Of a stretch of 38,191 nt of DNA, positions 31,114 through 38,191 are shown piece after piece (positions within the stretch are counted from its first letter, which is position 1; the number at the start of each line of letters is the position of its first letter). Source of the DNA: Hadarchaeum sp964343275 (GTDB taxonomy: Archaea > Hadarchaeota > Hadarchaeia > Hadarchaeales > Hadarchaeaceae); NCBI GenBank assembly GCA_964343275.1, contig CAYFIY010000012.1:1-38191 (forward strand), read 5' to 3'. The notes below the pieces were generated by a model. That model saw nothing but the letters and a program-made list of their open reading frames with translations, was not told the origin of the DNA and did not search any database. A program made the position numbers and the translations under genes.

Positions 31114-31243
31114 TCATAGATATTATCTCGGAGCAATCTCTTTCTTATTTTTTTATCTGGTAGAGATATTCAGATTCAGCTATTTTTAATCAAGAATATA
31201 CTTTTTAGGTAGAATAATAATTGTAGTGAATGTAGGTGATAAA
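31114..31243. other. Divergent intergenic region of nadM and argB
   Basis: About 130 bases, AT-rich. A T-rich segment around 31141-31153 and an A/T-rich segment around 31196-31206 could hold promoters, but no element stands out. The argB ribosome site AGGTGAT is at 31232-31238. Confidence 0.35.
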
Positions 31244-32128
31244 GTGGCGGACCGTGCCAAGATATTGCTTGAGGCGCTTCCATTCATCCAACAGTTTCAC
31301 GACAAAACCATAATCGTCAAATTGGGCGGACGTGTGGTAGGAAACGATGAGATACTCAATTCCATCATGCAGGATGTCGTCCTCCTCAATTTATTCGGGA
31401 TGAAGATGGTGGTGGTCCACGGTGGGGGCCCGGAGATAAGCGATGAGATGCGCAAGAGCGGAGTCAAGCCGAAGTTCATAGAGGGTCTCCGGGTGACCGA
31501 CGAGAAAACCATGGAGATCCTCCACGAGCAGCTCGCAGGAAAGATTAACAAACAAATAGTTCTTGGGATCAATCAACAAGGAGGTAAAGCTTTTGGAGTT
31601 ACAGGGATGGACGGTAACCTAATCCGCGCTCGTAAGCTCATCTACAAGACCACCACGAGCAAGGGTAAAGAAGTGGAAATCGACTTGGGTCTGGTAGGGG
31701 AGGTGGAAAAGATCCACCCGGCGATCATAAGTACCTTCATCAAGGCCGGATGTATTCCGGTCATAGCACCGATCGGAATAGATGCCGAAGGTCGTAGCTT
31801 GAACATCAATGCTGATATGGTGGCTGCTGAACTTGCCGGAGCAACCCGTGCCAAAAAACTGGTCATAGTCACGGATGTGATCGGCGTGATGCGTGACATC
31901 GGCGACGAGAGTACATTAATTTCCGCCATGTTCCCCGAGGATGTGCATTCCTCTTTGCAGCAGGGAGTGATCAAAAAGGGAATGATACCAAAAGTGGAGG
32001 CATGCATGAAGGCATTGCAACTGGGCGTCGAGCGTTGTCACATAATAAGCGGCGCCATACCCCATTCCCTTCTTCTCGAGATATTGACGGAGACTGGCGT
32101 CGGCACGATGATTGTGCGAGGCAAGTAA
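31244..32128 (+). CDS. argB: Acetylglutamate kinase
   Basis: 294 residues from GTG 31244, six bases after AGGTGAT and matching the family start (KILLEALPFI); GTG 31226 is also open. The kinase signature LGGRVVG, VVHGGGPEI and the ADMVAAELAGA segment are those of ArgB. It phosphorylates N-acetylglutamate in arginine synthesis. A [LysW]-carrier variant is less likely, since no lysW is seen and the residues are ArgB-like. The stop is immediately followed by argD's ATG, with no gap. Confidence 0.93.
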   Translation: MADRAKILLEALPFIQQFHDKTIIVKLGGRVVGNDEILNSIMQDVVLLNLFGMKMVVVHGGGPEISDEMRKSGVKPKFIEGLRVTDEKTMEILHEQLAGKINKQIVLGINQQGGKAFGVTGMDGNLIRARKLIYKTTTSKGKEVEIDLGLVGEVEKIHPAIISTFIKAGCIPVIAPIGIDAEGRSLNINADMVAAELAGATRAKKLVIVTDVIGVMRDIGDESTLISAMFPEDVHSSLQQGVIKKGMIPKVEACMKALQLGVERCHIISGAIPHSLLLEILTETGVGTMIVRGK

Positions 32129-33307
32129 ATGGATGTCACGAATCTCACCAAGCGCTACGTCGCCTATACTTACAAGCGTCAGCCAATTACCCTGATCAAG
32201 GGACGCGGAATGATCTTGTGGGACTCGCAGGGAAAAAGCTATTTGGATTTCGTTGCTGGGGTTGCCGTGTGCTCTCTTGGACATAGTCATCCCGCGCTGG
32301 TAAATGCAATTTCCACCCAAGCCAGAAAATTGATGCACGTTTCCAATCTCTATCATATACAGCCTCAGGCGGAACTTGCAGCCCTGCTGGCTAGCATCGC
32401 GCCTAAGTCAATCGATAAGTTTTTCTTCTGCAATTCCGGCGGGGAGGCGGTAGAGAGCGCCTTAAAGCTGGGTGTGCGGCACACGAATCGGAAACGGTTT
32501 ATCGCCATGCAGGGATCCTTCCACGGTAGGACCATAGCTTCGGTGGGGGCCACTTGGAAATACACATACAGGGAGCCTTTCGAGGCTGTGATACCAAAGA
32601 TCTTTGACTTTGTGCCATTCAACGACGTCGGGGCCGTGGAGCGGGCGATCGGGAAGGAAACTGCAGCGGTGATTGTGGAACCAGTCCAAGCAGAGGGCGG
32701 CGTGAACGTTCCTTCAGACGATTACCTACCTGGACTAAGAAAGCTTTGCGATGAACACAGGGTGCTATTGATCTGCGATGAGGTTCAAACAGGTTTCGGT
32801 CGCACCGGTAAATGGTTTGCTTGCGAACATTGGGGAGTAAAACCTGACGAGTTGACAATGGCTAAGGCGCTTGGTGGAGGTTTTCCAATTGGTTGTCTGG
32901 GATCCAGAGCCCATGTCATGGATTCGTTCATTCCTGGTGACCACGGGTCCACCTTTGGAGGTAACCCTTTGGCTTGCTCTGTTTCCAAAGCCGTCATAAA
33001 GACCATGCTCAAGCTAAAGATTCCCCAGCTGGTTGCGAAGACGGGTAAATATTTTATCGAACGTTTAAACGAGATTTCGGAAAAGCACAGTTGTATCAAA
33101 GATGTCCGAGGCATCGGGCTTATATTAGGCATGGAAATGTCTGAAAAATCTATCGCTGAAGAGGTGGTAGCCAAGGCGATGAAGCGAGGCTTCTTGATAA
33201 ACAACACCGCGGAAAAAGTCCTAAGGTTCGCCCCTCCATTGATCGTCGAGAAAAGGCATATAGACAGATTAATAAGCACGCTCGATTCTATATTCGCTGA
33301 GGCGTAA
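32129..33307 (+). CDS. argD: Acetylornithine aminotransferase
   Basis: 392 residues. Class III aminotransferase with the PLP lysine in TMAKALGGGFPIG and ICDEVQTGFGRTGK, as well as NSGGEAVESALKL near the start. It takes the amino group from glutamate to N-acetylglutamate semialdehyde. It starts directly at the argB stop and is two bases from argF. Specificity for acetylornithine is taken from the arginine operon; some archaeal members also serve lysine synthesis. Confidence 0.92.
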   Translation: MDVTNLTKRYVAYTYKRQPITLIKGRGMILWDSQGKSYLDFVAGVAVCSLGHSHPALVNAISTQARKLMHVSNLYHIQPQAELAALLASIAPKSIDKFFFCNSGGEAVESALKLGVRHTNRKRFIAMQGSFHGRTIASVGATWKYTYREPFEAVIPKIFDFVPFNDVGAVERAIGKETAAVIVEPVQAEGGVNVPSDDYLPGLRKLCDEHRVLLICDEVQTGFGRTGKWFACEHWGVKPDELTMAKALGGGFPIGCLGSRAHVMDSFIPGDHGSTFGGNPLACSVSKAVIKTMLKLKIPQLVAKTGKYFIERLNEISEKHSCIKDVRGIGLILGMEMSEKSIAEEVVAKAMKRGFLINNTAEKVLRFAPPLIVEKRHIDRLISTLDSIFAEA

Positions 33308-33309
33308 AA

Positions 33310-34236
33310 ATGAAGGGCCGGAACTTGCTTTCCATCCAAGACCTGAGCGTTGAAGATATCGAAGAGATCCTGAACCTTGCCGATCTCCTGAAAAGGGATC
33401 AAAAGGTCGGAAAGGCGCGAGAAATATTGCACAGAAAAACCCTCGGGATGATTTTCGCCAAGCCGTCCACACGTACTAGAGTCAGCTTTGAGACGGGAAT
33501 GACTCAGCTGGGCGGTCACGCGATTTACATGGGGATGAACGATCTTCAACTTGGTCGTGGAGAGACCATAGCAGATACGGCCAGAACGCTTTCCCGTTAT
33601 GTAGATATAATTATGGCTCGGCTTTTCAAACACCAAGACATTGTTGAATTAGGCCAGAATTCCAGTGTTCCCGTTATCAATGGACTAACGGATCTTCACC
33701 ACCCATGTCAAACGCTAGCCGATTTGATGACCATAAGGGAGCGCGTCGGCAAGCTCAAGGAATCGAACGTTGCTTGGATGGGTGATGGAAATAACGTTTG
33801 CAATTCCCTCATGCTCGGCTGCTCGATATCAGGAGCAAACTTCCGCGCTGCCTGTCCAAAGGGGTACGAGGTACCGGCGGAGATTATCAAGCAGTCTGAG
33901 GAAAATGCCACCAAAAGCGGAGCGATGATAGAGGTACAAGCCGACCCAAAAAAAGCTGTCACTAGCGCCGATGTGATATATACTGATGTTTGGATTTCCA
34001 TGGGCCAGGAGGACGAAACCAAGAGACGTATGGAGGTTCTCAAGCAATATCAGGTGAACGCCGATTTGGTAAAGAAAGCCAAGCCAAGCGTCATAGTGAT
34101 GCACTGTCTACCAGCACATAGGGGGCTTGAGATTACGGATGAGGTCATAGACGGACCACACTCGGTCGTTTTGGACCAAGCGGAGAACAGAATGCACGCA
34201 CAAAATGCGCTTTTAGTCCGGTTAATCACGGGATAA
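33310..34236 (+). CDS. argF: Ornithine carbamoyltransferase
   Basis: 308 residues. The carbamoyl-phosphate site STRTRVSFE is followed by HHPCQTLADL and the ornithine site HCLPAHRG, all of which are standard. It forms citrulline from ornithine and carbamoyl phosphate. It is third in the arg operon (argB-argD-argF). argC, argJ, argG and argH are not in the window. Confidence 0.96.
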   Translation: MKGRNLLSIQDLSVEDIEEILNLADLLKRDQKVGKAREILHRKTLGMIFAKPSTRTRVSFETGMTQLGGHAIYMGMNDLQLGRGETIADTARTLSRYVDIIMARLFKHQDIVELGQNSSVPVINGLTDLHHPCQTLADLMTIRERVGKLKESNVAWMGDGNNVCNSLMLGCSISGANFRAACPKGYEVPAEIIKQSEENATKSGAMIEVQADPKKAVTSADVIYTDVWISMGQEDETKRRMEVLKQYQVNADLVKKAKPSVIVMHCLPAHRGLEITDEVIDGPHSVVLDQAENRMHAQNALLVRLITG

Positions 34237-34244
34237 GTGTGCAT

Positions 34245-34820
34245 ATGGTCAGGGTAAAGGGACCGTTACCGCGCTTCGCTGATTTTCACGTTCAGATGGC
34301 AATCGGTCTCATAGCAAGGCACGACCAGATCAGCCGCAATCAAGTGGCTGACAAGTTGGAGATAGGTGAGGGCAGCGTTCGAACAATTCTCAATCGGCTG
34401 AAGGAACAGGGATTAATAACATCTTCCCGCGGCGGTCATTCGTTAACGAAAAAGGGCAGACATTTGGTGAGCAATCCATCCGAGTTCGTTCAGGTTGATG
34501 CGGGGGACTTGACGGTCGGGAAGGTGAACGTGGCAACCATTGTAAGAAATGCGGCTTCCAGAATTAAGCTTGGCATAGAACAAAGAGACGAAGCCATAAA
34601 GGCTGGAGCTAAGGGGGCTACCGTGCTGGTCTTCGAGGTGGGCAGGCTACGATTCCGTGATGCATTTGTAGAGGTGGGGGTAAAAGCGAGCCAAGCGCTG
34701 ATATCACCCCTGAAACCTAGAGAAGGCGACGTCATTATCATCGGTACTGCGGACGATCTTGGGAGAGCCGAGTCCGGAGCGATAGCCGCTGCGCGAACCC
34801 TTAGAAAGAGAGCTCGATAA
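34245..34820 (+). CDS. DUF4443 protein with winged-helix domain (possible arginine operon regulator)
   Basis: 191 residues from ATG 34245 (GTG 34239 also possible), eight bases after the argF stop. The N-terminal winged helix (about 20-85) reads RHDQISRNQVADKLEIGEGS, with a wing at SSRGGHSLTKKG. The C-terminal DUF4443 region includes NAASRIKLGIEQRDEAIKAG and GATVLVFEVG. The family is archaeal and has no proven function. Its fusion of a DNA-binding and a likely ligand-binding domain at the end of the arg operon suggests a regulator of nitrogen or arginine metabolism. Confidence 0.75.
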   Translation: MVRVKGPLPRFADFHVQMAIGLIARHDQISRNQVADKLEIGEGSVRTILNRLKEQGLITSSRGGHSLTKKGRHLVSNPSEFVQVDAGDLTVGKVNVATIVRNAASRIKLGIEQRDEAIKAGAKGATVLVFEVGRLRFRDAFVEVGVKASQALISPLKPREGDVIIIGTADDLGRAESGAIAAARTLRKRAR

Positions 34821-35129
34821 GTTCTAGTGTATTCCCGTCTTCACGTTGGTAATCCTGCATGCCAACGGGCGTCTCAAAGCCATTAACCAGGTATCACCAT
34901 CTTTGCGTTAGTCTACTCACCTCAGTAACGATTGAAAAGCTGAAGCTTTCGTAGAAATCAGTTTTCAGGCTGGAAAACGGTGAATTTCGTTCGTTTGTAT
35001 ATGGCAGTCTGATATTTCACGGGAGTGTACTACATAAAATAGGCGAAACCGTTTTCAGAGATAATCGCTTTTACTAATACGATTTGATACTCATTTGAAT
35101 CAATATTCTGGCACCAACAAGACTCGCAC
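34821..35129. other. Gene-free stretch with short inverted repeats
   Basis: About 300 bases. CGTTGG/CCAACG arms (34844-34849 and 34862-34867) with a 12-base loop follow the DUF4443 stop by 24 bases and could be a terminator or processing hairpin, without a strong T run. AAAGCT-GA-AGCTTT lies at 34936-34949. I find no ORF, tRNA or known RNA here. Confidence 0.4.
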
Positions 35130-35237
35130 TTAAGCCTTGCGTTGCCTAATCCTTTTCATCTTTCGCCGCATCCTCTTGCGAACCCACTTCCAGCGCATTT
35201 GGCCTTTTTTCTTCCACTTTCGAGGACGTTTCCCCAC
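35130..35237 (-). CDS. Ribosomal protein L41e (35 codons)
   Basis: On the minus strand GTG 35237 opens a 35-residue, extremely basic frame ending at TAA 35132-35130. The part from the internal Met on (MRWKWVRKRMRRKMKRIRQ) closely matches the L41e family pattern MRxKWxxKRMRRLxRxRR. Archaeal L41e is 25-40 residues and forms one helix in the large subunit. The first 13 residues (GKRPRKWKKK) extend it; a start at the ATG 35198 would give the 22-residue core. GGATGGTG lies before the GTG. It follows deoC on the same strand after 95 bases. Confidence 0.7.
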   Translation of the reverse strand: MGKRPRKWKKKGQMRWKWVRKRMRRKMKRIRQRKA

Positions 35238-35332
35238 GTTAGCACCATCCACTCAACTTGCGAACAAGTTGTTAAAAAACTTGCAGTATTTGTGCGATTC
35301 TGAACAATATCGAACATTTGTAAAATACGATA

Positions 35333-36058
35333 CTAAAGTTTTGCCCGCTTGTAGCCATTAATTACCTCAACGCCTCGACTGGTTCCAATTCGGTTGGCGC
35401 CTGCTGCTATCATCTGCATTGCCTTTCCGAAGTCACTGATTCCGCCCGAAGCTTTAACCCCAAAATTTTTACCCACAGCCTTTCTCATCAGATCGACGTG
35501 AGCAACGGTTGCACCCAATGAGCCAAATCCCGTCGAGTTTTTCACAAATGACGCCTTGGTCTTCTTCACCGTTTTGCAGGCCAAGTCGATCTCCTCTTTG
35601 TTCAGATAGCCTGTCTCGAGTATGACCTTGATAGGGTTGCCCTGGGCAGCTTCCACGACTGCCCCTATATCTTGCATAACAAAGTCGTAATCTTTATTCT
35701 TGAATTCTGCAATGTTCATCACCATGTCTATCTCGCCCGCCCCGTTCTCTATGGCTTCTTCCGTCTCTGTAGCTTTTATCTTGGAGGTCGTTTGCCCCAG
35801 TGGGAAACCCACCACGGAAGTGACCTTTATGTCCGTGCTTTTCAGATTCTTCGCGCAGAAGCTGACCCAATAAGGGTTCACACATATGGAGTAGAATTGA
35901 TATGTCTTTGCTTCACTGCAGAGTTTTTCAAAGTCATCTGTTGTTTTATCGGATGCTAGTAAGGTATGATCGATTATTTTTGCTAGTTCTCCCGGACTAA
36001 AATCAATTTCGCTTGCCTTGCGCTCTATTTCAATTCTCAACTCTGATTTAAGTACCAT
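35333..36058 (-). CDS. deoC: Deoxyribose-phosphate aldolase
   Basis: 241 residues from ATG 36058; in-frame ATGs at 36073/36070 would add five residues but overlap an inverted repeat TAATGA-CCA-TCATTA (36061-36075). The class I aldolase Schiff-base Lys is in FGVKASGGI, and IDHTLL, SVVGFPLG and GAGEIDMVMN are family motifs. It splits 2-deoxyribose 5-phosphate into acetaldehyde and glyceraldehyde 3-phosphate. The aldehyde could feed the oxidoreductase at 28088, but the genes are not linked. Confidence 0.93.
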   Translation of the reverse strand: MVLKSELRIEIERKASEIDFSPGELAKIIDHTLLASDKTTDDFEKLCSEAKTYQFYSICVNPYWVSFCAKNLKSTDIKVTSVVGFPLGQTTSKIKATETEEAIENGAGEIDMVMNIAEFKNKDYDFVMQDIGAVVEAAQGNPIKVILETGYLNKEEIDLACKTVKKTKASFVKNSTGFGSLGATVAHVDLMRKAVGKNFGVKASGGISDFGKAMQMIAAGANRIGTSRGVEVINGYKRAKL

Positions 36059-36121
36059 AATAATGACCATCATTAGAAGACTATAAGAATAATTTTAAGT
36101 CCCGACCAAGGGGTAGAAATT

Positions 36122-36775
36122 CTACTTTTCAGGTGTGTCTGCATTTTCCCCACACTTCATGTTTACCAAAAAGAGTTCTTCAAAGGGGATTTTCTCCCTC
36201 TCAATTTTAACTTGGAAGCATCGAGCCTTTAGTATGTCTAGGGTTTTTGAGATGTCTGATAACGAGGACTGTAGAAACATTGCGCGTCCCTTACTCTTCA
36301 AATGGTCGGAAATCCCACTTAGAAATCTGTCTATGATTCTGCGTCCATCTGGCCCACCATCCCAAGCGCGATCTATTTGCCCTTCGATAACTTCCTCTTT
36401 TTCAATAGGTAGATACGGCGGATTGAATATCACCATGTCAAAGCGTTCACCAACTACTGGATCAAAGAGGTCTCCCGAACGAAAATCGATTTTATTCCCG
36501 ACCTTATGTGTACTAGCATTCTTGCGAGCACATACTAGGGCAGCTGGGTTTATGTCCGTGGCTATTACATCGGCCCCGATTTTTGCCGCTAAAATCGCTA
36601 ATAAACCGGAGCCAGTTCCCAGCTCTAGGACTTGCTCCCCCTGCCGCACATTCAGATTATTGGCCATTAGGTATGTGTCCTCGGCCGGTTCATATACGTC
36701 CGCCTCGACTAGAAACGTAGATCCCCCGTAAAACACAATTTTTGAGTGGTCCCTAACTGCAGGTGGTAATCTCAC
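36122..36775 (-). CDS. HemK/Mtq2-like protein-glutamine N5 methyltransferase
   Basis: 217 residues. VYEPAEDTYLMANNL, the SAM-binding LELGTGSGLLAI and the catalytic NPPYLPI are those of the HemK family. The short form without an N-terminal helical domain is typical of archaea and eukaryotes (Mtq2), which methylates the GGQ glutamine of release factor aRF1 with Trm112 as partner. Trm112 is not seen here. It is divergent from tldD, with a palindrome in the shared promoter region. Confidence 0.85.
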   Translation of the reverse strand: MRLPPAVRDHSKIVFYGGSTFLVEADVYEPAEDTYLMANNLNVRQGEQVLELGTGSGLLAILAAKIGADVIATDINPAALVCARKNASTHKVGNKIDFRSGDLFDPVVGERFDMVIFNPPYLPIEKEEVIEGQIDRAWDGGPDGRRIIDRFLSGISDHLKSKGRAMFLQSSLSDISKTLDILKARCFQVKIEREKIPFEELFLVNMKCGENADTPEK

Positions 36776-36799
36776 GTCCGCATCCTCTTTGCTTAATTC

Positions 36800-36820
36800 A
36801 AATAGATTATTGATCTATTT
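36800..36820. promoter_or_regulatory. Perfect inverted repeat in the hemK-like/tldD divergent promoter region
   Basis: AAATAGAT-TATTG-ATCTATTT has eight-base arms and a five-base centre. It lies midway in the 65 bases between two divergent starts (36775 minus, 36841 plus). It could be an operator for both genes; the regulator is unknown. GGGTGA just before the tldD ATG is its ribosome site. Confidence 0.5.
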
Positions 36821-36840
36821 AGATTTAGTTGGGTGAAATA

Positions 36841-38191
36841 ATGCGGTTGGATATTGGCACGGCTCAGCGCGTGGTCGAGGATGCATGTAAAATGGGCGCA
36901 TTTTACGCCGATGCCCGTCTCGAAATTGCCAGTTGGGAATCCATCTCAGTTAATGATGGCAGGGTGGAGCATGTAACATCGGGCGAGACATATGGACTAG
37001 GTCTGCGCGTGCTACTAAAGACTTGGGGGTTCGCTTCAGTGACAGATCTCAATAAACGCTCTCTGAAGGATGCGGTCAGTTCAGCCGTGAACATGGCCAA
37101 GAAAGCCAAGATTGGTAGAGAAGTAGAACTTGCCGATGGCAAGATAAATCAAGAGAATGTGAGGGCGAAGATCAACAAAGATCCCTTGTCCGTTCAGCTT
37201 GACGAGAAGATAGAATTGTGCCTCGATAGCGACAAGCTAGCCCGTGTGGACAAGTCCATCAAACGTACCTCCGCTTGGATTGCGAGCGAGCTGATCGAGA
37301 AAACATTTGTGAGCAGCGAGGGGGTTAAACTCTCCTTCGAGAATGCCCTTACCTATGGGGGCGTTAACGCTTTAGCTAAATGTGGTGGTGTTGTGGAATA
37401 TATGGATGAACTGGTCGGAGGATCCGGTGGCTTTGAGATAGTTGAAGATTTTAAAATGGCGTCCAAAGCTGCAGAGGTGGGACGTCGTGCAAGCAGATTG
37501 GCAAAGTCTAAACCCGTGCCGGAGAAAAAAACCGCGGTAGTCTTGGACCAGGACTTTGTTGCTCTACTTTGTCATGAGATGATAGGACATCCGAGTGAGA
37601 CCGACCGCGTGCTCGGGAGGGAGGCTGCATGGGCAGGCACTGCTTGGTGGGCAGGAAAGCTTGGAGAAAGGGTGGGATCTAGATTACTCAACGCGACCGA
37701 TTATCCGTGTATCGAGGGAGCGCTTGGTTACTACAAGTACGATGACGAGGGAACCCCAGCTCAGCGTAAGCATTTAATCCGGGATGGAATACTTCGCGAG
37801 CATATGCACAGTCGGGAGACTGCGATGGAGTTTGGTGTGGAGTCGAACGGGAACATGCGAGCCACCAGCTTTCAATATCTCCCACTCATTCGGATGAGCA
37901 ACACATTCATCGAACCCGGAGAATTCAGGAAGGAAGAATTGTTCGATGTAAAAGATGGCGTGTATTTGAAGGGCTCTAAAATTCCCAGCATAGATTCTAG
38001 GAGGTACAACTTTCAGATCAGCGCTAAGGAAGCATACTTAGTGGATCGAGGTGAGTTGACAGGTCCCTTCAGAGGAGCTTCGTTGTCGGGCATTGCTCCG
38101 GAGTTCTTTAAAAGCATAGATGGAGTGGCGGGCGATTTCGAGATGAGACCGGTCCCCAACTGTGGCAAGGGAGATCCTATGCAGACCCTCC
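36841..38191 (+). CDS. tldD: TldD-family metalloprotease, 3' truncated by window
   Basis: 450 complete codons from ATG 36841 with no stop before the window end. The zinc motif HExxxH is at CHEMIGHPSETD (near 37572-37607), as in TldD. N-terminal EHVTSGETYGLGLRVL and the mid-region SSEGVKLSF are also family marks. TldD works with TldE (PmbA) in a dimer that cuts unfolded or modified peptides; TldE lacks the metal site. The partner gene probably lies just outside the window. Only a small C-terminal part seems to be missing. Confidence 0.92.
   Translation, partial: MRLDIGTAQRVVEDACKMGAFYADARLEIASWESISVNDGRVEHVTSGETYGLGLRVLLKTWGFASVTDLNKRSLKDAVSSAVNMAKKAKIGREVELADGKINQENVRAKINKDPLSVQLDEKIELCLDSDKLARVDKSIKRTSAWIASELIEKTFVSSEGVKLSFENALTYGGVNALAKCGGVVEYMDELVGGSGGFEIVEDFKMASKAAEVGRRASRLAKSKPVPEKKTAVVLDQDFVALLCHEMIGHPSETDRVLGREAAWAGTAWWAGKLGERVGSRLLNATDYPCIEGALGYYKYDDEGTPAQRKHLIRDGILREHMHSRETAMEFGVESNGNMRATSFQYLPLIRMSNTFIEPGEFRKEELFDVKDGVYLKGSKIPSIDSRRYNFQISAKEAYLVDRGELTGPFRGASLSGIAPEFFKSIDGVAGDFEMRPVPNCGKGDPMQTL

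Noticed and set aside
31244..34236. Lysine (LysW-type) rather than arginine genes
   Set aside because: ArgF is unmistakable, and no lysW-like gene is adjacent.
34821..35129. CRISPR array or other repeat array
   Set aside because: Only two short inverted repeats are present; no direct repeat with regular spacing occurs here or elsewhere in the window.
1..38191. Insertion sequences, prophage or integrase
   Set aside because: No transposase, integrase or terminal inverted repeats were recognised in any frame, despite the broken genes.

Overview
The window looks like an archaeal chromosome fragment, about the size of a fosmid insert, from an uncultured anaerobe. The evidence for archaea is gene content and signals. 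The genes include archaeal-type CCA-adding enzyme, NadM, NOG1, ribosomal protein L41e, RtcA, ThpR, DUF1152 and DUF4443 proteins, MtrH and a tungsten-type aldehyde:ferredoxin oxidoreductase. Promoters carry TATA boxes, ribosome sites are of the GGTGAT type, and a tRNA gene has an intron. A D-loop tRNA intron, together with methyl transfer to a pterin and no visible methyl-CoM reductase, suggests a Bathyarchaeia-like or other TACK lineage. A Thermoplasmata or Hadesarchaea relative cannot be excluded from this sequence.

Layout. 1-1091: 3' part of a monomethylamine methyltransferase (MtmB) homologue with His where pyrrolysine should be. 1360-2500: a cupin gene, a tRNA-Gly(GCC) with a D-loop intron, and a membrane ORF interrupted by TGA. 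2486-6143: iron and Fe-S block, with a DtxR/FeoA-fused regulator carrying its own palindromic operator, FeoB, and an Mrp/Nbp35 ATPase. 6252-8444: frameshifted MTH1187-type gene, short FdrA, PPC-domain protein. 8562-11257: QueC, ThpR, CCA transferase. 11444-15808: UbiD decarboxylase, DUF1152, SpoIIM-like membrane protein, NOG1-type GTPase.

15897-21735 is the most striking part: a corrinoid methyl-transfer operon. It holds two UroD-fold methyltransferases flanking an MtrH homologue, then a corrinoid protein and its reductive activator. The order and parts match the archaeal/acetogen O-demethylase (Mto/Mtv/Odm) plan: methyl group to corrinoid, then to tetrahydromethanopterin. There is no CoM-specific step in evidence, so methyl groups would enter a Wood-Ljungdahl-type pathway rather than methane.

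21850-26045 (minus) is a tight four-gene operon: a homocitrate/isopropylmalate/Re-citrate synthase-family enzyme, both subunits of a LeuCD-type hydro-lyase, and a dehydrogenase with isocitrate and NADP signatures. My best reading is an unorthodox citrate-to-2-oxoglutarate route; homocitrate chemistry is the main alternative. 26090-31006: RtcA, an alkyltransferase, remains of an alcohol dehydrogenase, aldehyde:ferredoxin oxidoreductase, NadM with the relic of a SAM-hydrolase gene in front. 31244-34820: argB-argD-argF plus a DUF4443 regulator-like gene. 35130-38191: L41e (35 codons), DeoC, HemK-like methyltransferase, and the start of TldD, cut by the window end.

Several genes are broken (TGA-interrupted ORF, one-base frameshift, two or three C-terminal remnants). 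This is either real gene decay or, for the single-base cases, sequencing error. All functions are inferred from reading sequence; no database search was possible.
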